Assembly: GCA_000721275.1 (NCBI GenBank)
Contig: JOFO01000024.1
Location: 1-64,000, forward strand
Origin: Microtetraspora glauca
GTDB lineage: Bacteria > Actinomycetota > Actinomycetes > Streptomycetales > Streptomycetaceae
Direction: 5' to 3'
Length of the DNA stretch: 64,000 nt
Shown here: piece after piece, positions 32,443-40,230 of the stretch
Layout: every line of letters begins with the position of its first letter
How positions within the stretch are numbered: the stretch's first letter is position 1
Translations under genes and position numbers: made by a program
The notes under the pieces: model-generated
What the model saw: the letters and a program-made list of their open reading frames with translations, nothing else
Databases searched by the model: none
What the model was told of the DNA's origin: nothing

Positions 32443-33546
32443 TTACGGGAGACGGGCGGTCAGCCAGTCGCGGAGCCGGGCCTCGCAGTGGCGGATCCGG
32501 TCGACGTGCACGTGCTCGTCCCGCTTGTGCGCGTAGATCGGGTCGCCGGGGCCGTAGTTGACCGCGGGCACGCCGAGCGCGCTGAAGCGGGACACGTCGG
32601 TCCAGCCGAACTTCGGCATCGCGGTGCCGCCGACGGCCTTCATGAACGCCTCGGCGGCCGGGTGGGAGAGGCCGGGCAGCGCGCCGGGGCTCTCGTCGTC
32701 GACGACGAACTCGGCGATGTCGCAGTCCGCGAAGACCTCCCGCACGTGCGCCAGCGCCTGCGCCGGGGAGCGGTCGGGCGCGTACCGGTAGTTGACCGTG
32801 ACCGAGCAGGCGTCCGGGATCACGTTGGTGGCGACCCCGCCCCCGATCGCGACCGCGTTCAGGCCCTCGTGGTACTCCAGGCCGTCGATGACCGGCTTGC
32901 GCGGCTCGTACGCGGCGAGGCGGGCGAGGATCGGCGCGGCGGTGTGGATGGCGTTGGAGCCCATCCAGGAGCGGGCGGAGTGGGCGCGCTCGCCGGCGGT
33001 CTTGAGGATCACCCGGAGGGTGCCCTGGCAGCCGCCCTCGACCTGCCCGTCGGAGGGCTCCAGCAGGACGGCGAAGTCGCCCTCCAGCCAGTCCGGGTGG
33101 GCGGCGGCGATCTTGCCGAGGCCGTTGAGGTCGGCGGCGACCTCCTCGTTGTCGTAGAAGACGAAGGTGAGGTCGCGGTTGGGCGCCGGCACGGTGGCGG
33201 CGATCCGCAGCTGGACGGCGACGCCGGACTTCATGTCGGAGGTGCCGCAGCCCCACAGGACGCCGTCCGCGTCGAGCCGGGACGGCACGTTGTCGGCGAT
33301 CGGGACGGTGTCGATGTGGCCGGCGAGGACGACCCGCTCGGGGCGGCCGAGGGTCGTCCGGGCGACGACGTTGTTCCCGTACCGGTCGACGGTGAGGTGC
33401 GGCAGGGCGCGCAGGGCCTGCTCGATCGCGTCGGCGAGCGGCTTCTCGGTCCCGCTGACGGAGGGGAAGTCGACGAGGGCGGCGGTGAGCGCCGGCCCGT
33501 CCTGGGCGAGATCGAGCGGGGTCTCCTGAGCGGTGATGTCAGCCAT
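32443..33546 (-). CDS. dapE: Succinyl-diaminopimelate desuccinylase
   Basis: 367 aa. The M20-type di-zinc site is visible: His77 and Asp79 in LAGHIDTVP, Asp104 in GCGTSDMKSG, Glu134/Glu135 in YDNEEVA, and His at KRDEHVH near the C-terminus. It removes succinate from N-succinyl-LL-diaminopimelate, a late step to meso-diaminopimelate and lysine. dapC, the transaminase of the same pathway, lies 2 kb downstream in the window. The ATG has no Shine-Dalgarno site but TAGGGT lies 6 nt upstream, implying a leaderless mRNA. Confidence 0.93.
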   Translation of the reverse strand: MADITAQETPLDLAQDGPALTAALVDFPSVSGTEKPLADAIEQALRALPHLTVDRYGNNVVARTTLGRPERVVLAGHIDTVPIADNVPSRLDADGVLWGCGTSDMKSGVAVQLRIAATVPAPNRDLTFVFYDNEEVAADLNGLGKIAAAHPDWLEGDFAVLLEPSDGQVEGGCQGTLRVILKTAGERAHSARSWMGSNAIHTAAPILARLAAYEPRKPVIDGLEYHEGLNAVAIGGGVATNVIPDACSVTVNYRYAPDRSPAQALAHVREVFADCDIAEFVVDDESPGALPGLSHPAAEAFMKAVGGTAMPKFGWTDVSRFSALGVPAVNYGPGDPIYAHKRDEHVHVDRIRHCEARLRDWLTARLP

Positions 33547-33552
33547 ATGCCG

Positions 33553-33577
33553 ACCCTAACCCGGCCTCCAGTACGGT
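33553..33577. promoter_or_regulatory. Back-to-back leaderless promoters of dapE and the lysozyme-like gene
   Basis: TAGGGT on the minus strand (33553-33558) sits 6 nt before the dapE ATG, and TACGGT on the plus strand (33572-33577) sits 7 nt before the opposite GTG at 33585. Only 38 bases separate the two start codons, so the core promoter elements must overlap. Confidence 0.5.
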
Positions 33578-33584
33578 GGGCCCC

Positions 33585-34478
33585 GTGTCCGACTCCCCCC
33601 GCCCCGCCCGCCGCGGCCGACTCGCCCGTTCGGCCGCCGCTCTCGCCGTCCTGTGCGGCCTCGCGTCGTACATCGCCGTCCACCAGATGACCGGGAGCAA
33701 GGGCGCGCCCCGGTGCTCCGTGGGCAGCGGGGACAACCGCTACGAGTTCTCTCCCGAGCAGGCGTCGAACGCGGCGACGATCGCGGCGGTCGGCACCTCG
33801 CGGGGGCTGCCGGAACGGGCGGTGACCATCGCGCTGGCGACGGCGCTCCAGGAGTCGGCGCTGCGGAACATCGACCACGGCGACCGGGACTCGCTCGGGC
33901 TCTTCCAGCAGCGGCCGTCGATGGGCTGGGGCACGCCGGAGCAGATCATGGACCCGGTGTACTCGGCGGAGAAGTTCTACGAGGGTCTGGAGAAGGTCCC
34001 GGGCTATTCGCGGATGCCGCTGACGGTGGCGGCGCAGAAGGTCCAGAAGAGCGGCTTCCCGCAGGCGTACGCGAAGCACGAGCCGGACGCGTCGCTGCTG
34101 TCCGCCGCGCTCACCGGGCGGGCCCCGGCGGCGATCTCCTGCACGGCCGACCTGAAGGACGGCCGGTCCGGCGACCCCGCCGTGGTCCGTACGGAGCTGG
34201 TGCGGGCCTTCGGCGAGTCCGCCGCGCCGACGTCCGTGTCGGGCGGCGCCGGCGCGGGCCGCTCGGCGGTGGAGCCGGCCGTGCTCGTGCTGCCCGTCCG
34301 GGGCGGCGGGGAGCGGCGCGGCTGGGAGCTGGCGCAGTGGGCGGTGGCCCGGGCGGACGCGCTGCGGGTCACGGAGGTCGCGTACGGCGGCAAGGTGTGG
34401 CGCGCCGACGACTCGGGCGGCGGCTGGGAGGAGTCCTCCGCCCCCGCCTCCTCGGTCCGGGTCCGCCTCGCCCGCTGA
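33585..34478 (+). CDS. Membrane-anchored lysozyme-superfamily-like protein
   Basis: 297 aa starting at a GTG with a -10 box 7 nt upstream and no Shine-Dalgarno site. A basic N-terminus and one hydrophobic helix (about 15-35) suggest a membrane anchor or signal peptide. The external part has TALQESALRN (Glu90-Ser91) followed by GLFQQRPSMGWG (105-116), which resembles the ES and GLMQ motifs of lytic transglycosylases. Related Streptomyces proteins are often labelled 'heavy metal transporter', which the sequence does not support. Inference: a peptidoglycan-cleaving or -binding enzyme; activity untested. The C-terminal half is of unknown structure. Confidence 0.75.
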   Translation: MSDSPRPARRGRLARSAAALAVLCGLASYIAVHQMTGSKGAPRCSVGSGDNRYEFSPEQASNAATIAAVGTSRGLPERAVTIALATALQESALRNIDHGDRDSLGLFQQRPSMGWGTPEQIMDPVYSAEKFYEGLEKVPGYSRMPLTVAAQKVQKSGFPQAYAKHEPDASLLSAALTGRAPAAISCTADLKDGRSGDPAVVRTELVRAFGESAAPTSVSGGAGAGRSAVEPAVLVLPVRGGGERRGWELAQWAVARADALRVTEVAYGGKVWRADDSGGGWEESSAPASSVRVRLAR

Positions 34479-34825
34479 CGCACCGGCCTCTCCCCCGCCC
34501 CGGCGGGCCCGCCGCGGTGCTCCGCGGACCGGTCCGGCCGGGGCGGACTGTTGTGCGGGCGGTCGCCCGGAGCGGCGATCGGCCGTGTGGGGGAGGTGAC
34601 GCCGGGGCGGTGCCGCGCGGGGCGGCCGGGAGGCTTGGGGCACAAGAGGAGTGACGGTTCGGCAGCACCTGCCGTACGGCGGCGTTCGTCCGCTTTCCTC
34701 CCCACCCGACAATACGACGCGTTACCGATCCTTTACCTTCGGCGCCCGCAACCTTCCCCGCCCCGGGCTCGGTTGTGCAGCCCGCAGACGCAATCGTCCT
34801 CACCGTCTCTCGTCGAAGGAGCACC
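34479..34825. other. 347-bp gap before the small secreted protein gene
   Basis: No gene is supported here. The 5' half is GC-rich with short inverted repeats. The last 120 bases are more AT-rich (for example around 34708-34742) and probably hold the promoter and leader of the secreted-protein gene, but I cannot point to a convincing -35/-10 pair. Confidence 0.3.
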
Positions 34826-35275
34826 ATGTCCCTCCCCCTGACCCGCCGGATCGCCCGCGCCGCCCTGATCGTCGCGGCCGGAGCAGCCCCCGTGGTCGGT
34901 GCGGCCGGCTCGGCGAGCGCCCTGGACCAGGGCCTCGCGCCGACCGGCGCGATCGGCGGCCTGACCGCGCTCGACGCGGCCGACGCGGGCTCGGCCGTCG
35001 ACGGTGCCGCGCGGACCACGACCGGCGTCGCCGGGGCGACCGGCGGCGAGGCCGTCGGCACCGCCGTCCCGGCCGCCGGCAAGGCCGTGGGCGCGGCCGG
35101 CAAGACCGCCACCCCGGCGGCCCAGAAGATCGCGGGCGACACCGCGGGCAGCGCCGGCACGGCGCTGGGCGAGACCGCCGGTGCCGCCGCGAAGAGCACC
35201 GGCGACACCCCCGCCGGCGGGGCGCTCGGTGGCGCCCCGGCCGGCCAGATGCTCGGCGGCCTGCCCATCGGCTGA
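34826..35275 (+). CDS. Small secreted Ala/Gly-rich protein
   Basis: 149 aa from the ATG after GAAGGAGC. An N-terminal signal peptide (basic RR, then a hydrophobic stretch to about residue 30, SASA|L) is followed by a low-complexity chain of Ala, Gly and Thr without Cys or Trp. Such secreted proteins in Streptomyces are often mislabelled 'ATP-binding protein', without a P-loop. Its function is unknown; it could be a cell-wall or spore-surface component. It has its own strong terminator at 35316-35353. Confidence 0.78.
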   Translation: MSLPLTRRIARAALIVAAGAAPVVGAAGSASALDQGLAPTGAIGGLTALDAADAGSAVDGAARTTTGVAGATGGEAVGTAVPAAGKAVGAAGKTATPAAQKIAGDTAGSAGTALGETAGAAAKSTGDTPAGGALGGAPAGQMLGGLPIG

Positions 35276-35315
35276 GCCGTCGTACCCCTCCGCCGGCTGG
35301 TCCCCGCGGTAGGGC

Positions 35316-35353
35316 GAAGGGCCCGGGCGCACACGCGCCCGGGCCCTTCTTTT
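35316..35353 (+). terminator. Rho-independent terminator
   Basis: A 15-bp stem (35316-35330 with 35335-35349) with a 4-base loop is followed by TTTT. It follows the secreted-protein gene and may also act in reverse for dapC. Confidence 0.9.
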
Positions 35354-35375
35354 CGTGCCGTGACCGGCCGCGCGG

Positions 35376-36473
35376 TCAGCCGAGGCGCTTGACCGCCGCC
35401 TCGACCCGCTCGTCCGTCGCCGTGAACGCGACCCGCACGAAGCGGGCGCCCGCCTCGCCGTAGAAGTCGCCGGGGGCGACCAGGACGCCCTTCTCCGCCA
35501 GGTACGCCACCGTGTCCCAGCAGGGCTCGTCGCGGGTCGCCCACAGGTAGAGGCTCGCCTCGGAGTGCTCGATGCGGAAGCCGTGCGCCTCCAGCGCGGC
35601 CTTCAGGGCGGCGCGCCGGGCCGCGTACCGCTCGCGCTGCTCGGCGACGTGCGCGTCGTCGCCGAGGGCGGCGACGGTGGCGGCCTGGACCGGCGCCGCC
35701 GTCATCATGCCGCCGTGCTTGCGGATCTGGAGCAGTTCGCCGAGGACCGCCGCGTCGCCGGCGACGAACGCCGCCCGGTAGCCCGCCAGGTTGGAGCGCT
35801 TGGACAGCGAGTGGACGGCGACGATCCCCTCGTACGAGCCGCCGCAGACGTCCGGGTGCAGGACCGACACCGGGTCGGCCTCCCAGCCCAGTTCGAGGTA
35901 GCACTCGTCGGAGAAGACGAGCACGCCGTGCTCGCGCGCCCAGGCGACGATCCGGGTCAGCTCCTCCTTGGGGAGGACCTTCCCGGTCGGGTTGGACGGG
36001 GAGTTGAGCCACAGCAGCTTCACCGCGGCCGGGTCGAGGTCGGCGACCGGGTCGTCGTACACGACCGGCTCCGCGCCGCAGAGCCGCGCCCCCACCTCGT
36101 ACGTCGGGTAGGCCAGCCGCGGGTACGCCACCTGGTCGCCGGCGCCGAGGCCGAGCTGGGTCGGCAGCCAGGCCACGAGCTCCTTGGAACCGACCACCGG
36201 CAGCACGTTCCCGTGGGTGAGGCCCGTCGCGCCGAGGCGCCGCCCGCACCAGCCGGTGAGCGCGTCCCGCAGCGCCGGCGTGCCCCACACCGTGGGATAG
36301 CCCGGCGAGTCCGCGGCGGCCACCAGGGCCTCCTGGATCAGCGCGGGGACCGGGTCGACCGGCGTCCCGACCGACAGGTCCACGATCCCGTCGGGGTGGG
36401 CCAGGGCGGTCGCCTTGTACGGCTCCAGCTTGTCCCAGGGGAAGACGGGCAGGCGCGAAGAGACTGCGCTCAC
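35376..36473 (-). CDS. dapC: Succinyldiaminopimelate transaminase
   Basis: 365 aa from the GTG of VSAVSSRLPVFPWDKL; a GTG four codons earlier abuts the AGGAA sequence and is unlikely. The class I aminotransferase fold is shown by SNPTG (about 160) and the PLP-lysine in SLSKRSNLAGYR (Lys225). It transaminates N-succinyl-2-amino-6-ketopimelate in lysine/diaminopimelate synthesis; some actinobacterial members also act on prephenate. It lies directly after the ferredoxin gene, as with Rv1177-Rv1178, and 2 kb from dapE. Confidence 0.93.
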   Translation of the reverse strand: MSAVSSRLPVFPWDKLEPYKATALAHPDGIVDLSVGTPVDPVPALIQEALVAAADSPGYPTVWGTPALRDALTGWCGRRLGATGLTHGNVLPVVGSKELVAWLPTQLGLGAGDQVAYPRLAYPTYEVGARLCGAEPVVYDDPVADLDPAAVKLLWLNSPSNPTGKVLPKEELTRIVAWAREHGVLVFSDECYLELGWEADPVSVLHPDVCGGSYEGIVAVHSLSKRSNLAGYRAAFVAGDAAVLGELLQIRKHGGMMTAAPVQAATVAALGDDAHVAEQRERYAARRAALKAALEAHGFRIEHSEASLYLWATRDEPCWDTVAYLAEKGVLVAPGDFYGEAGARFVRVAFTATDERVEAAVKRLG

Positions 36474-36566
36474 GGGTTGGCTCACTTCCTCAGTGCGTGC
36501 GGCGATACGCGTCGGTCCCGCACGGCGGTGGAGCCGTACGGGACCGGGAGCGGGTGCAACGAAAGA

Positions 36567-36887
36567 TCAGCCGTTCTGCGGCGGCAGGGCGGCGATGAAG
36601 GGGTGGTCGCGCTCGATCTCGCCGAGCTTGGAGGCGCCACCGGGCGAACCGAGCTCGTCGAAGAACTCGACGTTCGCCTTGTAGTAGTCCTTCCACTCCT
36701 CCGGGGTGTCGTCCTCGTAGAAGATCGCCTCGACCGGGCAGACCGGCTCACAGGCTCCACAGTCGACGCACTCGTCCGGGTGGATGTAGAGAGATCGCTT
36801 GCCCTCGTAGATGCAGTCGACGGGGCACTCCTCGATGCAAGCCTTGTCCTTGACGTCGACACAAGGCTGCGCGATGACGTAGGTCAC
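36567..36887 (-). CDS. fdxA: 7Fe ferredoxin
   Basis: 106 aa from a GTG after GAGGAGGAACG. Two cluster motifs: CVDVKDKACIEECPVDC with Cys9, Cys17, Cys21 and Cys25, and CVDCGACEPVC near 40-50. The first motif has extended spacing, as in [3Fe-4S][4Fe-4S] ferredoxins of the FdxA/FdxC type. It carries low-potential electrons to cytoplasmic oxidoreductases. It stands just before dapC, a conserved actinobacterial pairing. Confidence 0.95.
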   Translation of the reverse strand: MTYVIAQPCVDVKDKACIEECPVDCIYEGKRSLYIHPDECVDCGACEPVCPVEAIFYEDDTPEEWKDYYKANVEFFDELGSPGGASKLGEIERDHPFIAALPPQNG

Positions 36888-36950
36888 GCTGTCGTTCCTC
36901 CTCGGTAGGGCTGGTCTGCGCGGGAGCGCGGTGTCGTCGATGCCCGCACC

Positions 36951-36956
36951 TAGTAT
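36951..36956 (+). promoter_or_regulatory. -10 box of the GNAT gene
   Basis: TAGTAT lies about 44 bases before the GTG at 37000. It would start an mRNA with a short leader containing the GGAG site. Confidence 0.5.
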
Positions 36957-36999
36957 CTCCGTTCTCGGGGGCGATCCGAACAGGAGGGGCGGAGAAGCT

Positions 37000-38001
37000 G
37001 TGGAAATCACCGGCGGAGGACTGCTTGAGGTGCGCGTCACCAGCGCTGACGTGGGAAAACGTGTCTCCGTTCGGTACGTGACGGACTCTGCCCCGGCGGG
37101 TGACCGGTTCACCGACGCCGTCGGCGTGCTCACATCCTGGGACGCCGGTGTGCTCACGATCACACGAAAGAGCGGCGAGACCGTCCGGATCCCGGAACTC
37201 CGCCTCGTCGCGGGCAAGGTCGTCCCCGCCGCACCGGCCCGCCGGCGCGGCCCCGCCGCCGGCTTCGCCGAGCTCTCCCGGGTCGCCGCGCGCGCCTGGC
37301 AGCCGGTCGAGAGCGAGGCGCTCGGGGAGTGGACCCTGCGGGCCGCCGACGGGTTCACCCGGCGCGCCAACTCGGTGCTCCCGGCGGGCGATCCGGGGAT
37401 GCCGCTGCCGGCCGCCCTGGAGGCCGTACGGGAGTGGTACGCGGACCGGAAGCTGCCCGCGTACGTGCAGACCGCGACCGGCGCCGAGGGCACCCAGGAA
37501 CTGCTCTGCGCCGAGCTGGAACGGCTCGGCTGGACCCGCGAGATCAGCGCCGAGCTGCGGATCGCGTCCCTCGCGCCGGTCGCCGACCGGGAGCCCGGCC
37601 CGGTGGAGGTCCGCCTCTCCCGGACCTTCGACGAGCCGTGGCTCCGCCGCTACCAGCGGTTCTCCGGCGTCGGGCCCGCCGTGCGGCACGTCCTCGGATC
37701 GGGTCCCAGCGTGTGGTTCGGGTCCGTCGCGGGCACCGGGGAAGTACCGGACGCCATCGGGCGTTGCGTCGTCGACGGGCGCTGGGCGGGCTTCCTCGCG
37801 GTGGAGGTCGCCCCCGAGGCGCGCCGCCGGGGACTGGCCACCGCGGTCATGACCGCGCTCGCCCGGCGGGCCCTCGACGAGGGCGCGTCGGCGGCCTGGC
37901 TCCAGGTCGAGAGCGACAACGAGGCGGCGAGGGCGATGTACGAGGGGATGGGCTTCGCGGTGCACCACCACTACCACCACTACCGGCAGGCGGAGGCGTG
38001 A
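37000..38001 (+). CDS. GNAT-family N-acetyltransferase with N-terminal beta domain
   Basis: 333 aa from a GTG after GGAGGGGCGGAG. Residues 1-75 form a small beta-barrel-like domain (VEITGGGLLEVRVTSADVGK), while the C-terminal half is a GNAT fold with the acetyl-CoA pyrophosphate-binding motif EARRRGLATAVMTAL and a following NEAARAMYEGMGF motif. The His-rich C-terminus (VHHHYHHYR) is notable. The acceptor is unknown. It is followed 8 bases later by the transglutaminase-like gene, so they form an operon. Confidence 0.87.
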   Translation: MEITGGGLLEVRVTSADVGKRVSVRYVTDSAPAGDRFTDAVGVLTSWDAGVLTITRKSGETVRIPELRLVAGKVVPAAPARRRGPAAGFAELSRVAARAWQPVESEALGEWTLRAADGFTRRANSVLPAGDPGMPLPAALEAVREWYADRKLPAYVQTATGAEGTQELLCAELERLGWTREISAELRIASLAPVADREPGPVEVRLSRTFDEPWLRRYQRFSGVGPAVRHVLGSGPSVWFGSVAGTGEVPDAIGRCVVDGRWAGFLAVEVAPEARRRGLATAVMTALARRALDEGASAAWLQVESDNEAARAMYEGMGFAVHHHYHHYRQAEA

Positions 38002-38008
38002 GCGCGGC

Positions 38009-38854
38009 GTGAGCGCGGAGGACCCCCTGGAGCGGCCGGCCGGCCGGCGGCGGGAGTTCGCGGCGGAGGCCCGGGCCGAGCGGCCCGATCTCGCCCGGCT
38101 CTGCCTGCTGATCTGCGCCGTGGCGGACCCCACCGTCACCGAGCACGACCTGGTCGAGGCCGACGTCGAACTCGACCGGCTGGCCGGGCTCGTCCCGTAC
38201 GGCACCCGCTTCACCGGCGCGTGGAAGGCCGAGCTGGCCGCGCTCCTCGGGGGCCGCGAGGGCTTCGTGGGCGTGCCCGCCGACTACCAGCGCCTGGAGT
38301 CCTCGCTGCTGCACCAGGTGCTGCGGCGGCGGCGCGGGCTGCCGATCCTGCTGTCCGTGGTGTGGATGGAGGTCGCCCGGCGGGCCGGCGCGCCGGTGTA
38401 CGGGCTCGGGCTGCCCGGCCACTTCGTCGTCGGCTTCGGCGACCCGGCCGACCTCGACCTCGCCGACCCCTTCGCGGGCGGCCGGCCGATGACGGCGGAG
38501 GACGCCGAGCTGCTGGTGGCGAGCGCGACCGGCGAGGCCCTGGACCGCTCGATGCTGCGGCCCGCCGAACCGGGCGCGATCGTGCTGCGGATCCTCGGCA
38601 ACATCCGCGCCTGGGCCGCGCACCGCCCCGAGCGCTCCGACGTGGCCCTGTGGGCGGTGGAGCTGTCGCTGCTGCTGCCCTCCCACCCGGCCCGCCTCCG
38701 CTACGAGCGCGCGGAACTCCTCGTCCGGCGCGGCGACTTCCTCACGGGGGCGGCGGAGATGGAGGCGCACGCGCAGATCATGGACGCGGTCGACCCCGCC
38801 TCCGCCGCCGCGATCCGCCACCAGGCCCAGGCGGCCCGGGCCCGGCTGAACTAG
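38009..38854 (+). CDS. Transglutaminase-like (SirB1-family) protein
   Basis: 281 aa from a GTG. The central SirB1 domain includes the sequence RRRGLPILLSVVWMEVARR and the catalytic-type LPGHFVVGF, followed by DPFAGGRPM. A TPR-like helical C-terminus (LLLPSHPARLRYERAELLVR) follows. The Cys expected in classical transglutaminases is not present at the usual place, so the catalytic status is open. It is in an operon with the GNAT gene, and its stop overlaps the convergent IMPase-like gene by 4 bp. Confidence 0.83.
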   Translation: MSAEDPLERPAGRRREFAAEARAERPDLARLCLLICAVADPTVTEHDLVEADVELDRLAGLVPYGTRFTGAWKAELAALLGGREGFVGVPADYQRLESSLLHQVLRRRRGLPILLSVVWMEVARRAGAPVYGLGLPGHFVVGFGDPADLDLADPFAGGRPMTAEDAELLVASATGEALDRSMLRPAEPGAIVLRILGNIRAWAAHRPERSDVALWAVELSLLLPSHPARLRYERAELLVRRGDFLTGAAEMEAHAQIMDAVDPASAAAIRHQAQAARARLN

Positions 38855-39657
38855 CGCGTCCCCTTCGGGCCGGACCGGATCAGGTCCATCAGGAGGGCGT
38901 GGGTCGCGGCGTCGGCGGCGGCCACCAGGCCGCGCGCGGTGCCGGGCTCCAGCGGGGCGCCGTCGACGCCAGTGACGACGCAGCCGGCGGCCCGGCACAG
39001 GGCGATGCCGGCGGCGAAGTGGACGCTGCCGGTGAGGTCGCCGCCGTCCGTGACGTACGCGGCGCGCTTCCCGGCCGCGACCCAGGCGAGCGCGAGCGAC
39101 GTGGAGACCACGCGCGGGCGGAACGCGGCGGCGAAGCCGGGGTGGGCGAGGAGGTCCACGGCGCGGAAGCCGGGGGCGCCGGGGAACGGCGGGTCCAGGT
39201 TGACGTCGACGAGCCGGGTGGCCGGGGTGGGGACGAGCGGGCCGCCGTCCGGGCCCCACGCGCGCGTGCCGTCGGTGTGGAACACCTCCCCCGCCTCGCC
39301 GCCGAAGGGGTCGGCGACGGCGGCCGCCCCGCCGCGCAGGGCCACGTTGACGGCGACGAGCTTGTTCCCGACGGCGTAGTTGAGGGTGCCGCAGAGGGGG
39401 TCCACCAGCCACTGGCGGCCGGCCTCCGCCGGGCCCTGCCGGCCGCTCTCCTCGCCGAGGACCGCGTCGTCCGGGCGGGCGGCGCGCAGGACGTCGAGGA
39501 CGGCCCGCTCGGCCGCGAGGTCGGCGGTGGTGGCGAAGTCGCCTCCGCCCTTGTCGATCCGGGCGAGTTCCCGTCCCTGGAGGCCGCGCACGACCGCGGC
39601 GCCGGCCCGGGCCGCCGCCGCGGCGACCTCGGCGTCGGAGAGCTCCTGAGTGATCAT
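38851..39657 (-). CDS. Inositol-monophosphatase-like protein with altered metal site
   Basis: 268 aa. The FIG/IMPase fold is recognisable, with GEES (68-71) and WLVDPLCGTLNY (83-94). The second metal ligand of the DPhDGT motif is replaced: Asp becomes Cys89. The C-terminal WD-x-AAG motif is also replaced (GSVHFAAG). Two of the acidic metal ligands are therefore missing, suggesting that this is not an ordinary inositol phosphatase; it may be inactive or use another site. TAGCCT lies 6 nt upstream of the ATG, so the mRNA is probably leaderless. It is convergent with the transglutaminase-like gene, overlapping by 4 bp. Confidence 0.83.
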   Translation of the reverse strand: MITQELSDAEVAAAAARAGAAVVRGLQGRELARIDKGGGDFATTADLAAERAVLDVLRAARPDDAVLGEESGRQGPAEAGRQWLVDPLCGTLNYAVGNKLVAVNVALRGGAAAVADPFGGEAGEVFHTDGTRAWGPDGGPLVPTPATRLVDVNLDPPFPGAPGFRAVDLLAHPGFAAAFRPRVVSTSLALAWVAAGKRAAYVTDGGDLTGSVHFAAGIALCRAAGCVVTGVDGAPLEPGTARGLVAAADAATHALLMDLIRSGPKGTR

Positions 39658-39663
39658 GGCGCG

Positions 39664-39669
39664 AGGCTA
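39664..39669 (-). promoter_or_regulatory. -10 box for the leaderless IMPase-like gene
   Basis: TAGCCT on the minus strand ends 6 nt before the ATG at 39657. Confidence 0.45.
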
Positions 39670-39712
39670 CGGGGCCCCGCCGGGCCGGTCCAGGGCCCGT
39701 CGGGTACGCCGC

Positions 39713-40075
39713 TCAGCCGGCGACGAGGACGGCGGAGAGCGCGAGGGCGCCGGGCAGGGCCTGGGCGTAGAGGATGCGGCGGTTGGCGGTGGCGGCGCCG
39801 TACAGTCCGGCGATGACGACGCACGACAGGAAGAAGACCCGCACCCGGAAGCCGGTGGGGTCGTCCGCGATCAGCCCCCAGACGAGGCCGGCGGCGAGGA
39901 ACCCGTTGTAGAGCCCCTGGTTGGCGGCCATGGCGGCGGTCTCCCGGGCCAGCCGGGCGTCGAACCCGGAGAACCGCCGCCCGGTCTCCTTCTCCCACAG
40001 GAACATCTCCATCACGAGGATGTAGAGGTGCAGGAGCGCGATCAGGGCGACGAGGATGTCGGCGGTCAAGGGCAT
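39713..40075 (-). CDS. DUF1304 integral membrane protein
   Basis: 120 aa with four hydrophobic helices (about 5-24, 55-71, 77-94 and 102-119). The conserved loops MEMFLWEKETGRR (22-34) and NQGLYNGFLAAGL (52-64) are typical of DUF1304. The function is unknown. CACAAT lies 6 nt before the ATG, so the mRNA is probably leaderless. It is upstream of the IMPase-like gene on the same strand. Confidence 0.9.
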   Translation of the reverse strand: MPLTADILVALIALLHLYILVMEMFLWEKETGRRFSGFDARLARETAAMAANQGLYNGFLAAGLVWGLIADDPTGFRVRVFFLSCVVIAGLYGAATANRRILYAQALPGALALSAVLVAG

Positions 40076-40081
40076 GCGCCC

Positions 40082-40087
40082 ATTGTG
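40082..40087 (-). promoter_or_regulatory. -10 box for the leaderless DUF1304 gene
   Basis: CACAAT on the minus strand ends 6 nt before the ATG at 40075. Confidence 0.4.
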
Positions 40088-40185
40088 AGCGGCGATCCGG
40101 TGCGCGGGTCGCCGACACGGCGGGGGCGGCGGGGCGGCTGGTCCAGCGGGGCGGGCGTGAGTGGGTGGGTGGGCCGGTACGGCGG

Positions 40186-40214
40186 CGCCCCGCCAGGGGG
40201 TGCCTGGCGGGGCG
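40186..40214 (-). terminator. Terminator of the peptidoglycan-binding-like protein gene
   Basis: A perfect 12-bp stem (40186-40197 with 40203-40214) and a 5-base loop lie 16 bases beyond the stop codon at 40231. Confidence 0.75.
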
Positions 40215-40230
40215 TCGGTGGCGGCGGGGG

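Noticed and set aside
33585..34478. Heavy-metal transporter, the label common for this sequence type
   Set aside because: It has only one hydrophobic segment and lysozyme-like motifs, with no metal-transport features.
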